Assembly (NCBI GenBank): GCA_002914845.1
Contig: JXTC01000009.1
Coordinates: forward strand, 503,509 to 567,508
DNA from: Trema orientale
Lineage: Eukaryota; Streptophyta; Magnoliopsida; Rosales; Cannabaceae
Length of the DNA: 64,000 nucleotides
Reading direction: 5' to 3'
The translations under genes and the position numbers were made by a program. Positions 1-14,300 of the stretch are shown piece after piece. The notes beneath the pieces were generated by a model that saw only the letters and a list, made by a program, of their open reading frames with translations, was not told the origin of the DNA and made no database searches. Positions within the stretch are counted from its first letter, which is position 1, and each line of letters opens with the position of its first letter.

Positions 1-1188
1 TATTTTTTCCTTAAATAGTGTGTTTCTCTTTTCTCTTTTTTTTTTTCTTTTTAAATAATAAATACTTTTTTTATTTGATTTTCGTTTTTGATAAATGGTG
101 CTTCTGATTTGGTTTGCAACTCCCAATTTTCATTCAATTCTTAAATTACTTGAAAACTAAGACTAAATATACCAAAACCACAAAAATCAGTAGAAAAATG
201 AGGGGGGTCAGTTAATTGTAAAAAATAAAGCAACCAAAAAATGACATAGAAAAGAAGAAAAAGAACAAGAAAAAAAGGTAGAAGAAAAAAAAGAAAGATA
301 GCAATAGAGGTAGAATTATTGTAAAGGAAAATAGATTAAATGATGAAGAGCTTGAGAGCAGAATTAGATTTGGACAAAAAGAGATTAGGGATCGAAGAAC
401 ATGGATGCCAAAATGGAGGTAAAAGTTAGATCAATCAAGCTTAAGAAAGATAAGGTATACAATTCTATTGGTTTAGTTTGCAATTTGTCTTTATTAGTTA
501 TTTCCTAACAAAGTACTTTAATGTGCGCGGGGTAGGGTGTCAATATAATTTCTCAAGCTAAATACATCTAACAATAGTTAATTAGACTCTAAATTACAAA
601 ATAATTAGCTATTATAGATCAGCACAACTCAATTTATAATGGACAATACAAGACGAAAGGCATCGAATAAACCAAAATCTGAGATAACTCTTTTAGCAAC
701 AACTATATATATATATATGGGTATCCAAATGTCATGCCTGCCTCAACAATATCTTTAGATAGCACGATCTTAAAAATAATGCCTTATAATTTAAACGTGA
801 TTAGAGTAAAACCTAGAGGAAAAAATCATAATAAAGAGTAGCACCTCTATTTATTTCTGTTGCATTAAATTATTAATTCAAGTCAACATATTGCTACTAA
901 GTTGCTATCAACATATATTACATATGAATTTAAACTGTCTTTTACAAAATAAATAAAATTAAATAGTTTAATTAAACTAGCAACGTTACTAACTTAATTA
1001 ACCGCTGAGTACTCAATCATGAGGGAGTATAAACTGCATAGTGCATGGGCACACATACTTTAAATTAGAGAAGAAAAGTACTTCAAAGACCAATAATTAA
1101 CTCTCTGATCTTTTGCGTAGTGGGGGAAGAAAAAAAGTGTCATACAAAGAAAAAATCAATTATTTTACAAAAAAAAAAAAAAAAGAAT
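1..1188. other. AT-rich intergenic DNA, no gene seen
   Basis: Homopolymer A and T tracts and TA runs dominate. Open frames are short and match no family that I recognise. The right end probably holds the 3' untranslated region of the SAUR gene; an A15 run near 1170 lies just past its stop codon. Confidence 0.6.
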
Positions 1189-1593
1189 TCAGTAGCTCTG
1201 CACCATGGTTTTACAAGAACCCCAGTTTACCCTGCCAGTAGCATTATTAGACGACGAACCTTCGGCCGCCTCTTGCCACTTCTCGGCCAATATCCTCTCT
1301 AGCTCGCTTGGCCGACAGGGAACGGTCAGCGCGCCATTGCGGTCAAAGCCATACTCCTCAGCGGCTTGCTCAAGCAGCCTACGGAAACTGGGGTGTGCCA
1401 AACAGCTGAGAGGAACCACAAACCTCTTCGGCTCATCTCCAGCCACCGCGATCACCGCGAAGTGGCCTTCCTTGACGTCTTCCGGGACAGAGTTCGATTT
1501 GGTCCTGCCCAACGTCGACATTCTAATCTTTTGAAGCTTTTCTGCCACGTTTCTGAGGTTGGCTATGCTGTTCATCTTTAGAAGCTTCGCCAT
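1189..1593 (-). CDS. SAUR-like auxin-responsive protein (134 aa)
   Basis: Small auxin-up RNA family member. SAUR proteins of the well-studied clades inhibit PP2C-D phosphatases and so raise plasma-membrane H+-ATPase activity and cell expansion; that role is family knowledge and is not shown here. The frame is intronless, as usual for SAURs. The N-terminus is basic and variable (about residues 1-40). The SAUR core spans roughly residues 41-108 and includes VKEGHFAVIAV, the KRFVVPLSCLAHPSFRRLL block, the EEYGF block and a closing PCRPSELERIL. The C-terminal tail is short and unconserved. The chosen ATG begins MAKLLKMN; a second ATG six codons on is a possible alternative. Length is typical for the family. 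The coding part is much more GC-rich than its surroundings. I cannot assign a specific SAUR number. Confidence 0.9.
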   Translation of the reverse strand: MAKLLKMNSIANLRNVAEKLQKIRMSTLGRTKSNSVPEDVKEGHFAVIAVAGDEPKRFVVPLSCLAHPSFRRLLEQAAEEYGFDRNGALTVPCRPSELERILAEKWQEAAEGSSSNNATGRVNWGSCKTMVQSY

Positions 1594-1699
1594 ATATTGA
1601 TCAATAAAATATGTAGATATATGAGCTTAAAACTGATCTGTAAGGTTTCTTGGTTTTCTTATTGAATGTGTTTGGGAATGTTAGCTCCTTACATACAAG

Positions 1700-1707
1700 T
1701 ATTTATG
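1700..1707 (-). promoter_or_regulatory. candidate TATA box of the SAUR gene
   Basis: On the minus strand this reads CATAAATA, about 107 bases upstream of the SAUR start codon, a normal distance for a plant TATA box. Seen in sequence only; no transcription start evidence. Confidence 0.35.
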
Positions 1708-4700
1708 GACATGGACATGGTGCATGAGATAAGATTGGACAGCTGCAATTTTACATTAATTCTTAAAAAAAAAAGGAAAAAAAAAAAAACCTAAAAGGAG
1801 AGAGACCTAGACTTAGAACTAGAGATAGAGCAATATTGAAACGGCATGGTTCTGATATGTAGTGAACATAAATTTAGGGAGACCAGCGCATGTGAGTGGG
1901 TCATTGCAAGTGCTAGTTCTGTGGACTTATTACCCACACGAAAGGTCTATTCTGCAGGTTAATTTGTCATATCTGTTTAATTAGAAATCTAGAAATATAT
2001 TACTTATCATCATCATTAAGTGATTAAATCATTATCTATCTCGATTGTTTTTGCCGGTCTCCTCTATATCCCATTAATTAAACTACACCGCATCATGATG
2101 GAGAGTTATTAAAGAAACAGACAACTGAAAATAATATGACGTGAGGTTACTTGATAATAAGTGCAACAAGGAGGGGATAGAAAATTGGAACATCTATCTC
2201 AGGATGAGTCATACCTATATGGCTATATGGATTGACAGAGAGTGCTAAGATTACTTTCTTTTCTATCTCCAGTTATACATTGATATATAGGTTCCAAAAT
2301 AATTTGTTACATTATTAAACTATGAGATATTTTAATAAAGTCTACGTATCAAACATTTAATATTAGAGAACGAAAAAATGAGTGGTCCTATATTCAGTTG
2401 ATGTCGTTTTTTGTCATATATTTATTAGTTCTGCTATATATATATATACACATTTTGACAATAATGCATAATTAATTATGATTTAGTAATTAGGCTAGTG
2501 CTTATATAGCACCACACGCTAAGAAATATGCGGAGAATCGTACCTTTATTCGTGCATAGTAAACCAAATTAAGAGTGCCAAATCATTAACAATTGTAGGT
2601 AATACTTGTCTTGGGGATCTTGCTATCAAGCTATATATAGCGTCGTGATCATATATACATCCTATGTAATTAACCTATCTCATATTACTTACAGATTTAT
2701 AGAATATGTGTTATATAAGTAATATGATATAAATTAAGTAGTGGCATGTGCGCACATTATTACAGGGAATTATTGAAGTCATCGACGTACAAATGCATGT
2801 TATATGTATTATAGTCTCACGCGTACAGTAGTACTCTTTTTATTTAGTTTTGTACAAATTAAGTACGTGATGATGTACCGGTAAAGTTTATATATATCTA
2901 GCTCCGACAACTTTATATTCGATCTATCACTTTCGTTCCCAGAAGATAATAAATCTACGGACGCCCTTCTGCAGTTGGTGGACCTTTATATCTTGCTTCA
3001 GTTTAATCATCAAAATGGAGCGAGGTGCTTGCTTTAACTTGTATATGATCTAAAATTCTGACACTAGGATTGATGCCTTCATCGATCTGCAAATAATAAT
3101 CTCTACTTTTGTATTTTCTTCATTTATTTAGGGCTTTACTAGTTCATATTGGATATTATATATGTACACCTCATCAAACTTTGACCGCATCTCTCCCTCT
3201 ATTCTGTTGGTTATGGGAACCGAGATGTACTCACAGTCTATTCCATCCTTTTGACTTAGATATGGCTAAGCGCAAATGTGTTTCACAAGAATTAGAACTG
3301 CATAAATAGAACTTCTATGTTGTAGTATTAGTATACATAGCCATCTTAATTAAGTACATACAACAAAGTTAAATTGTGGGGTTAAAAGCTAGAATATATT
3401 GTCATGTAAGAAAATGTGAATGACGAGCATGTATGAATATTTCATAACAAACAATGATAAATGAGAAATTTTTTAATCACCTAACTAATTACTAGGTGAC
3501 CGTATATGAGTAACTATATATATATATATATATACATTGTCACGTGATAGTACATAATAAAGATTATATTTATTATAAGTCGTTACTTGGCATGCTTAAC
3601 ATTTTCTAATTATGCATATATTGTGAACTGCATTCTCTACAGCGCTCCATGCATGTCTACATCTACTATATATATATATATATATAACATTATGTATATT
3701 TATACTTTGCAATTAGTAAGTGCATGTATACAAAACTTCAGCTGGCTAGCTAAAGATTTATTTTTGCAGCTAGGTGATTGATTACTTATGTAACGTAATA
3801 TATACTGCTTCAGATTATAATATTGCACCATCAAATCCTGCAATTCCATAATTTTAAACTACTATATGATACTAATTATAAAGTTGAACTAGAACTAGGG
3901 TAATATCTACTTTTCTTTCTTCCAAATAAATGTATAATTTGTAGTCAAGATAATTACAGAGAGGGAAAAAGACTTCTCGTCGAACCATATTTAATTACGT
4001 ACCATAATGGCGACAAAGGGGTAGTTGTAAAAAGCCCATACATGTATTGTATAGTCAAAAAAACGAGGGGAAAAAAAAAAACAAAACGTACATGCGTACA
4101 TATACATGTACAAGACATGCCTTTCGGTTTTACAATGACTTACATACAACTTAATTTTCTTTAGCAGCGGGTCATATATATATATATATATATATCTCTT
4201 AAATATCAGCTAGCTACTAGAATTAATTCTATTATTTCTACATATAATTGAGAAAGAATTAAAGATTATATATCAGCCAATTAGGTGCAGCCTAAAAGTT
4301 TTATGTCACTAAATCAATAATTCAATTCTCTGATGATTTTTGGAAAGTTCAAAAGAGCATAGTATAATTTAGTGTCGTCAGGTTCCATGTGGCCTACGGC
4401 ATGCATGAATAGAAGTTCAATGTTTTTTTTTTGGGTCCGGTGGCTCCCCTAATGTATTACATCATAATCTAATGAAGAATTCCAGTCAAGAGGGGTCCCT
4501 ATATATAATGTCTCTTGCACATGGAAATTAAACCCTTTCTCCTATACTTCGAGTGTATATATTATAAACACATGTAGTACATATATTAGCACATATTTGA
4601 CACATATATATATTTATTTAAAGATCCAGGTTTATCAATAATATTCATATAAGTCGACGGTCGAGTTGGATGAGAAAAAGTGCAAAAAGGTACATGGTCT

Positions 4701-5454
4701 TCACTTTTATGTGGGGATCACGCTTAGCTGTCACAAGATATTTCGAAGAGCAAACAATCAAAGCAGCTTTATCTGAAAAAGTTCACAATGTGGGCACTAC
4801 GCTGGGTACTATGTTCTCTCTGGCACCGAAGCATAACATGCATGGTTGCCACACAGCCCAGAAGAGGAGCTAGATCATGAACTAAATAACGTACGTAAGT
4901 TTTTTCTTTTTTTCTTTTTTTAAAACTTATTTCTCTATTTCGACGTATGTATGTTGATTTTGATGAGCTCGAATCAACAGATTAATATATTTAAATCTTT
5001 ATTTTGAATCGTTTGTGCAAAAAAAAAATGTGTATATATATATATACACACTATAGTGTATGCGCGTTTTTTGAAACCATTGGATTTTGTCAAATTTATT
5101 ACAATCTACCTTATAACTTCTTCTTCGTTTTTTTTTTTTTTTTGGGAGGCTGTTATACTGACATTTTACACACTAATCAAACCTTCACGATTTATTTGAA
5201 ATTTAAGTATGTGTTTCCTAGTATCACAAAGTGACGTCTTGTGTTATTTCAAGTATATCTGTTAATCTATTGAGGCTGTTACTATATATATACCTAGATT
5301 TCCACTAAGGTAGAGAGTGAAAACAATTAAATCTTTATTATTTGGGAGTAAAATTGTCCCCACTTTTGGTCTCCATTGGCCTTTGTAAATATACGCTTTC
5401 TGTAGATCTTTTCCTTTTAATAAGACTATTATTAATGATCAGTTTCTACACATC
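1708..5454. other. AT-rich intergenic DNA, no gene seen
   Basis: Long AT-rich stretch with several TA microsatellites (about 3515-3535, 3667-3686, 4173-4194). Small open frames here lack family resemblance, have no splice-consistent extension and end in simple sequence. I see no RNA gene. Confidence 0.55.
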
Positions 5455-6403
5455 CACTACAACAAAAAAAAGATTTCACATCACTTAGAAAGTAACGTAA
5501 AAAATATTTTTGATCGGTTGTAAATCCGATGTGTATGCACCTAATTATCTGAAACTGACGTGGTAACCTTACGACATCAGTTTCAGATTAATGTGAAAGA
5601 CTTTAGACGTCGGATTTATTAAAGTTAAGAATAAAAAAAAAAAAATATTGCTGCAAGCAAGCTAGCACCAACGATCATGGTTGAATGGCCAAGCCATTTT
5701 GCGAAACCAGAAAACTTTAATCGTATATAAATATATTATCTTTTACAACCATTGAGTTGAGTTATTACATTTACATTTTATAATTGGATTTTGTCGTTGG
5801 AGAAGAGACAAATGAGAAGAAGAGATGGAGAAGGAAGAAGAAATGGAGGAGGAAGAAGAGGAAAAAGAGAGAAAGAGAGAGGGAAGATAATAAGAAAAGC
5901 TTTAAGAGTTTGAGAGAGATATAGTACCACATTTATATATATATCCATTATTTTAGCTTGATTTTAGACTGAAAAAATGAAGAATGGGAGAGAAAAAATG
6001 GAGAAGAAGAGCTAAAGAGTTAAAGAGAGAGTAAGTGAATAGAGGGTTGAAGAGGGAGAAGCGGAGAAAAACTAGAGAGTAGAAGGCTATATTATGGAAA
6101 AGCTCTGAAAATTTGAAATTCACCATTCAAAAATTCGTGTATGAAGGAAAAACATGAGCGGTAAATAAAAATTGCGCTGAAAAAAAATTTAAATTTAGGA
6201 AAAACTAATGTGAAAAGTCTCACGTCAGTTTATAACCAATGTGGTAGGTGATTCTTACCACGTTGGTTTTAAACTGACATAATAGGTTAAAATTTTCTTA
6301 CTAGTTAGAAACTGACGAGAAAAAGATTACACCTATATCATGTCGGTCATACGGTATAACTGACGAGGAACCGATGACGGAAAAAGTTACTTTTATAGTA
6401 ATG
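5455..6403. mobile_element. CACTA-type non-autonomous element (about 0.95 kb)
   Basis: The left end is CACTACAACAAAA and the right end, read on the opposite strand, is CATTACTATAAAA, the pattern of CACTA (En/Spm) termini. Both ends are flanked by ATC, fitting the 3-bp target duplication of this superfamily. Subterminal segments carry repeated motifs around 'gaaactgacgtgg' and 'ccgatgtg' in both orientations, as expected for transposase-binding subterminal repeats. There is no transposase frame. The middle is purine-rich (GAAGAGAAGAGG-like). The superfamily call rests on the ends and target duplication. Confidence 0.75.
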
Positions 6404-9146
6404 ATCATGCTTTTATAATTTCTTAATAGTTAGTCCACAAGTAGTACCAGCTTCCTTATTGAAAAGTTCTAATCAACTAAGGGCTTTCTAAAAAGAGAGT
6501 GAAAGGGAGTAAATAGTAGCGTAGTACTACAACAAATCTATAAATTTTCTAGCACAAGAACTATGAAAAACACACATGCATATACTACACATAATGCCAT
6601 ATTTCTTGATCATGGCTCCATTTCTTCTGTTTCGGATGATGAATGAATGCTTGACAATATTTGATCAGCATGTATGAAAAGAAACAAAAAAAGAGGATAT
6701 TAATTTGAAAAATAATGGTATTAATTTCCTTCATCAATCGTCACATTTTTCATATGAAGTTGTATTAGCAAAGCTGGAATCATCAGATATTTTTAGAATC
6801 AAAACAAGACAAAACTCTTCCAAGTTGTAGTGCAAGCAATTGATTCTATCCAGCTCTCATTGGTTTTCATAGCTATAAACGGATCAAAAACCGTCCCTTA
6901 AATATACACATCTTTTCATATTAGATCTTCTTCTCTTCTTTTCTTTTCTTTTTTTCTTTTTTTTTTTTTTTTTGGGAGAGTTTCACAGTTGTATTTAATA
7001 TAACTCGTGAAATATAGTGTTGCAATAAGAACTAGACGTTCCGGCCCCGCTTTTATTGGTTTAGATGACTAGAAATTTCCCCCAAAGAACAGACAACATA
7101 AGGCCCCCCAAAACATCCATGCATGCATACAAATAGTTGTAACCTGTCCCAAGATTGTCGTGACGTACGTAATGTATTTATTTGGAATACCAAATATTTT
7201 ATTATTTAATTGGATATATTGGTATATATATATATATGAGTACGGTATTTTTTTTTTCACATATTTATAATCTATAGATATTATTTTACTCAATTAAAAT
7301 TTATCACGCACATTTTTATGGTAATAAATAGAAAAAGAAAAGTATTAAATAATGTGTATTTATTGTTATTATTATTTTTTTCAACTACTCAAATCCAATG
7401 ACTAAAAAAACCCTATTAGTAGATTAAAAAAAATACCAACTGGATTAAGGTCTTATATACATACATTTATATTTATATTACTTTGTAGAGCTCTCATGTC
7501 GTCGAACGATCCACAGCTAGCGTAGACTTCTGGATCATCCGCGTACGTTGTGGTTTCATTTTAACCAGCTACCGACAAAAGGCGTCATACAAAAAATGAT
7601 TTGCTGCATAAAGATGTGACCTATATATTTCTAGATAGTAGTACTATCTTTACATACGTGTACATATATATATCATTAATTAATCATAAATAAATATGAG
7701 CCAGTTTGCGATTTCTTTTATATATGTATATACACAATCGATAATTCCGATTCTATGAAAGTTTTAATTATAATTCTTTGATAAATATGCTTTAATATAG
7801 TCGGTCGTATTATTTCAAAATCTGCTGCCTTAAAATGTAGGGTAAAAATTTAAGTTTTATACTTTCTAGTTTCAGTTTTTAAGCAAAATTGCTCTTTCAT
7901 TTCTAATAATTAGGGATACATATTATTAGATTTGATTTTGTTGCAGAGGAGAAATTAATACCCACGGCAATCAATGATCAAATGCCCCTAACTCCATTAA
8001 CCAAACAACAAAAAAATAATTATTACGAGTTCATGAATCCAGCAGTTTAGGTTCTAAAATTTGGGTCTATCTTATAGTTCAAACGAAATGATGATCGTGA
8101 ATATTTAAAAACATTAATTGGTAAAAGGAAAAAATAAATAACGATGGAAAAACGCCATTAGATAAGCACTGACCTCGTGATCAAGTGATGATCAGAGACA
8201 TACACATGTGGCTTTAAGAAACACCTATATTTGATAATTTGCGCAGAATCATCATCTCTGTGAACAAGAGACTTTTAAACCCAAATAGTTTTTAGGCGTT
8301 AAATAATTTCAATTTGCAAGAATTATTTCACAAATAAACCGGTTGCAGATATTTCAACTCCCAAAATCGATCGTTCTTGGATTTTAAAATTTCTATTATT
8401 GTTAATAATATTCCATTTGCATGTGTATTTGCACAAGGAAAAGCGACATGAAGATGCCGGAGACGAAGTTGAGGTGGGACCACGTACTCGCGGAAGAGAT
8501 ACTAGCAAATAATTTAAACTTATCATGATCAACATTGTTCGAAGGAAAATGAATGGGGTAGATTTTTCCACTGAGATCAGTGTTAATAGTTCATTTTCTT
8601 TCTCTCACTTTATTTGGTAAATATATGGTTCCATGTCCTTGCTATATGAAAGCAAATTTGTACCCAAAAAAAATCAAATATAAGCGCATATATAATTTTT
8701 AAGAATATATAATGCTACAAACCATAACTTTTTCTTTTCATTCTCCTTTTTTCTTCATTTTTGAGGAAAAATGTTTGTGTGGGCCTCACCATTTTTTCTC
8801 TCCTCTTTTCGTTTCTATTTTCTTTTCCCTCCTACCAAACAACTCAATTTATTAGTTTCTCTCCACTTTTCCTGCAAATATTTTTCTTCCTCTCCCTTTT
8901 CCTTTCTACCCAACATGGTTGAGACTGAAAATTTCTGAAAATTTAGCTCAACATGTATGACAATAAAAAATATACCCCTTAAATCTTAGTCTCTGCATTA
9001 TTGGCAAGAGAATGCTATATAGCTCTTTTGAAAGAGCTGTCCTTACTTCGTTGAAATTAATATTAACTACCACTTCCTGTTTTTTTCTTGTCAGGAACGG
9101 ATTTTATCATTCAAAAATAAAAAGGAAGAGAGAGAGACAGAAAGAA
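6404..9146. other. AT-rich intergenic DNA, no gene seen
   Basis: Poly-T tracts, TA repeats and short spurious frames only. No family-like protein, no RNA gene and no convincing transposon ends were found. Confidence 0.5.
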
Positions 9147-9762
9147 TTAGAGATGTAAACGGGGCGGGGTGGGGCCGGAGAATGCCCTCCCTGCCCCCAT
9201 CCCCGACGCCAAATTTCATCCCCGTCTCCGTCCCCGTCCTTGCCCCCGAGGAATTCCCGGCGGGGGCGGGGCGGGGAATCCCCACCTAATAAACATAATA
9301 ATTATAAAAAATTACATTTTAGTTACATCTCATTCCTAGGGATTTAATTTTTATTTTATCTTTTCATTCAACATCATAGAGTGATTTAAAAAAAAAAAAA
9401 TCATAGAGTTAATATATGTATATATCATATAGATAAAAACTCTACTCCAATTTTATTAGAATAAAAAATACACAAAAAAAACAATAATAAAAAAAAAGTC
9501 CAAAAACTATAAAAATACCATGAGTCCATAAATACTATAATGTAATTTGTGTTATATTTATATATACAATTTCATTTTTATTATGTTTATATATATATAT
9601 ATAATTTTTTTTTAGAAAATAATGTAATAAGTATATCGGGGCGGGGAATGCCACCCCCGGCCCTACCCCGACCCCGTCCCCGAATAGGCCCCCCCCAAAC
9701 CCACCCCATTAGGGACGGGGCCCCACGGAGACCCGATCCAGCGGGGCAAATTGACAACCCTA
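9147..9762. mobile_element. hAT-type MITE with GC-rich ends
   Basis: Ends are TAGAGATGTAAACGGGG on the left and, on the opposite strand, TAGGGTTGTCAATTTGCC on the right, typical of plant hAT MITEs. Flanks GAAAGAAT and GAGAGAGT differ at two of eight positions and look like a worn 8-bp target duplication. Just inside each end are G/C-run blocks (GGGGCGGGG and CCCCGTCCCCG) and the centre is AT-rich. It is non-coding. It belongs to the same family as 41486-41997. Confidence 0.75.
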
Positions 9763-11341
9763 GAGAGAGTCAAACACAGATTGATACTAGTTCTTAACAA
9801 TGTGGAATTTCATGACACTGTAAAAGAATATACTCATTAAAATTAGTCAATTTAAAGCCAAAGTACTAAGACTACCCTGGAGTGGCTAGCTATTCATTTT
9901 ATTTCTGTGTGCACCATTGAGCGTGGATAAAACAATTTCTATGTATTTTGGGGTTGCCTCTAAGCTGATCTAGCTAGAATTCTGGTCCGAAATCCAAGTG
10001 ACCTTGACAATGACGAAACCAAGACACAGTTATAGAAACAAGGTTTCATCAATCAATATTTGCCTATATTTACTAATACTAGAAAGTGAATTTACAAGAA
10101 AATAACCATGTACACTAATTTAAAAATTTTAAAACAGAGGATAAAATAATAATTTTAAAATAGAATAATTTTCTTTTGTCTCTGCATACCAAACAACTCA
10201 AGAGGAAAACGCTTTCCTTTCCATCCTCTATATTTTCTCTCCCTCCTAATTTATTTTTCCCTCTTACTTTCTTTCCTCTCTTCCAAAGCTCACATTCTTT
10301 CCTCTCTTCCAAAGCTCACAATAATGGCTATCTTTGTCATTTAAAATTGGTTAATTATTTTTGTATGTATTTAATTTTCTTGTTTGTGATGTCATGGTTA
10401 ACCATGTGTATAATATGATACCATAAAACATACCCTGCTAGGAGGGTAATGTTCCTCACCTGTCATTTTATTCTGTTCGCATATTATTTCTTTTTGTTAC
10501 GGTATTAATTTGGCTGATGCCTCCATATTAGAATTAATGAGTTCTATGAAAACAAGAGTCACACCTCATATAGCTAAAAATTTACTCGTGACTGATACAT
10601 TGGGTAATACCTAATCTTTTTGCTGGAAGCGACGTATTTCATATTCTGCAATTAGGATAAGATAGCACATAATCTAAATGAACTGAAATCAATTAACCAC
10701 GTCGCGGCTAATATTAGAGAATCATTCATATCCCACCTAAACTTGCATGCAGTACTACTAGATGTAGTACTGGAATATGGTCCCGGAGCAATATCCCGGG
10801 AAGCCACTGTACTCAAAAGTTGACTGCCGACTAAAAGGATCAAGACAACCGTAAGACCTACTCAAAATCTTGGACAGCAAATCAATCAGGCAATTTAATG
10901 AAAGAAAAATGATCTTACAAGAAAAGTAACGTAGTGTTATTTTTAATACAAGAACCAGTATGCTAACAATTCTCTTTCCATGATCTCCGTGTTATCCTCT
11001 ACCTCACCAAAAATATAACGTTCATTTTATATGTATGCTAAAAAATTACAGTGAGAGAACTTTTTGCTAACTCTAAACCTTATCGAGAACCCAACTTAAC
11101 CTATGAAAATTTGACATACAACATGGATGTTATCTTGTTAGTATCCTCCACTAGTAGAGTCGTATTTAGTTATCTACAAAACGTGCTCAAAAGAAAGCAC
11201 ATGAATCTCGAAACACACATGAATCTCGAATCGCGGAAAATCTCCGCAGATTTCCTCCTCTCTTTTTTCATATCTTGTGTTCTTCACATGGTTTTTATAT
11301 CTCACCATTCTTTTTCTTCTTTGGAATGTTGAAGCTCCATT
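9763..11341. other. intergenic DNA downstream of the dolichol kinase gene
   Basis: No gene recognised. It holds a pyrimidine-rich stretch with a 26-bp tandem repeat and, at its right edge, the probable 3' untranslated region of the dolichol kinase gene. Short frames here do not resemble known families. Confidence 0.5.
10269..10320. repeat. perfect 2 x 26-bp tandem repeat
   Basis: Two identical adjacent copies of a 26-bp unit beginning TTCTTTCCTCTCTTCC and ending AAGCTCACA. Probably a recent slippage or small duplication in a pyrimidine-rich tract. Confidence 0.9.
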
Positions 11342-14300
11342 TTACAAACAAAGAAGGCTATAGAAAACAAGTGGTATGAAAGCATTATCAAGTTGAGTTG
11401 TGTAGGCCTCCAATAAACCACTCACAATCACGGCAACGACAAGAGAGAACCACTGCTGCGAAAGTAAAAGACAAAAGCATAAATAACGTAACCCCATGAA
11501 GAAATAAATATGTGAGTCAAGTCACTCTCATATTGTTTTGTTCCATTCCCCTTTTAGACTTTTTGAGTGCCTAATTTCCTTTTCTTCTTCTTTTGTTACG
11601 AATCTACAAAGAATTCACCCATGAAAATCAGCTTGCAAGAAAAGTGTACCCAAGGATACCCACCCACTTGTTACTTAGCATTTTTAGCCCATGCGGTATT
11701 TTTCAGTCATAAGAATAACTTTAACTGGGGAGGAACAAGCCTTCCACAAGATAGGCTTTGCCTCATATGCATAAATGCAGAACCATCGGAGACCATGTTG
11801 ACAGCCTACTGTAGCATAATTAATTCGCAGAGAAGTAGAGAACTAGAGTTACCTCTGTAACAATATATCCAGTTGATGCTAGAAGTGGAAGCAGAACCGA
11901 GCAAGCGGCCAGAACCGATGTAATGCCAGCTGCAGTGCCCTCAATTGTTTTCTCTACCAAGTGGAGCACGCCCAGCACGTGTCAGCAAAGTATTGAATAC
12001 AACAGCTAGGTTTTAAAGAAAAAATATTAGTGAAAAGGATACTTACTGCCTGTTTTGCTCCATCTAAGGACACCATACTTGTGGCCAACCATTGATGCCT
12101 GAATATATAAAGCAAAACCGTTCGAAAAGTATAAAATACCATCTTGCAGAAGCAACTCCATAAAGCTTGATAGCACTCTAAATAAAGGTTCAGAAAAACT
12201 TTCCAGCGAGTAGCTTTTCTTTGCCAAATTTTAGCATTAATGAATTGATGTATCGGTACATAGCTTTATGGCACCTTGTGCTTACTGTAGTTGCTTACAA
12301 GAATTCAGAAATCCAGATGAAACACTAAACTACAGATATCATGCTAGCCAAACAACATTCTTCCCATCTCAAAAATAAGAACTACAGAGTTCTCAATGTG
12401 ATCACAACATAACATGCTAACTAATATGTCAAATTAATGGTGCACAACAAGTAGACTCACCATTGTATCTCCAATTCCAAGACTCAAAATTCCAGCAAAA
12501 GGGACCAAGGGACGATCATTGTACCCAGAAGACATCCAAATGGGAAGTGCACATCCCAATAGAAGTGAAAAGTGACTGAGTAATTAAGACAACATTAGAC
12601 AATGATGAATTAAGCTTCATATTATGAATCATATGGTTCTAAAGCTTCTGCTCTATAAGGAGAAAGAAACGCATGACACACCTGACAATTAAAATATCTG
12701 AGTCACGATGATCAGTGAAAGCAGTCATAAATTGATGAACAGGTTGTCCCAAAGGCCAAATTCTCCATACCTGACTACAAAAATATGGTTATACAAAATG
12801 AACACAAAACATGAAAACAGAAGAATAACTTGCATATTTTCTGAACTCATGAGCTTAAGAAGCTAAAACCCAGCTAATCTTTCGAAAGATGACCAAGAAA
12901 AAAGTGAAGATCATAAGCAGTGACATTAAAATGGGCCGCCAGCAATGTCTCAGATCATTCTCTTTTTTGTCATATATGGAATATTTGCACTCTGTAACAA
13001 CCTTTTATTTTATTTGCACAAATCTTTCCAGACATCATAGGCAGCATCTTTCTCTTTTGGTTAGATGGCATTTACCTTCTTGCTATTGCGACAAGTACTT
13101 TATTTTGGACATCTTAAACTCATATCAACATTTTTTTTTTCCCAAGAATCACAATTTCTTTAAAAATCCGAAGATATTGCTCTACAATTTCCTATAGTAT
13201 GGTTGTCCTTGTGCATAAAATTGGCATTGCATGGGTTTATCTATAATTTCCTTCTACGTCATTTTGGTTATACCAAAAGAAACACAAAGTTTACTTAACA
13301 TGATCATGATGCAAGTTTGCTAACTTACTCGAACAATTTCCAATGCCATGAAAACTCCCAAAGCCGCACCAAAGGCTAGATCAAGAAACTTTGGCTGGAA
13401 AGCAGACATAAAGAGAACAACATATCTAAGAAAACCAGCTCACCACAACCAAAAGAGATGAGTGTCTCAAGTAATACCCATGATCAGAAGAATAAATAAA
13501 ACAAATAAAAGACTTCCTTAATTTTGCACCTGGAAGATAAGAGCAGGCAGAAACATAGAAACTGCCATAAGATGATAGTACTTTCGAAGAAGAATCCTCT
13601 CAATCTTGCTGTTCTTTGAGATGTTATAGAATCTCACAACAGATGCACATATGACAACCACCCAATAGATGCATAAAGATAATCTTTTAAAAGGTTCTGA
13701 AAAGACAAATGAAAAGACCCTGCCACAAAAGAACGAAGACATTAGACAGTAATCTGACAAAAACACTATATGCAAGAACTAAGACGTCAATAGAAATGAT
13801 AATTGTAGAGGAAGTAGCCTCACCCCACCCTTAATAAATACGATTAATTAATACAAAAGTGAAGTAAGCCAACTTCTATTCTTCATAGGCAGAAACCATC
13901 TCAAATATCTAATCAGCAAATAAGTAGATGCTTCCATCTTTAGGAAAAACTAATTAGATTATTCATTTTGAGCAGGAAATAATTTGCAGTAGCCTGCAGA
14001 TCACCACAAAAAGCAAGGGACTGAATTCAATGTTTTAACAACCTTACAGCTTAGTCAGATATGAGCTTTTTTATCTTTCATTTTAATTTCTTTAAACGTT
14101 GCAAAACCATGCATCTCTGATATTGCTTCCCAAAAGCTCCTACGAAGCTAAAACTTGAATCTTTTAAAAACTTTAATGGCTATTAGCCCGGTAAGGACCA
14201 CAAGGATTAGTTAACATTCACATTAAAAAGTAGCCTAGCCAAGATATTAAGAGGCATGCAGACCCCTAAACTCCTACTCCAAGCATTATCATAATGTTTA

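Noticed and set aside
1205..1581. Plus-strand frames of 71 and 109 codons
   Set aside because: They are shadows of the SAUR gene on the other strand.
9091..9797. Proline/glycine-rich frames (PRPAPAGNSSGARTG and similar)
   Set aside because: These are translations of the GC-rich ends of a hAT MITE; the same occurs at 41445-41949.
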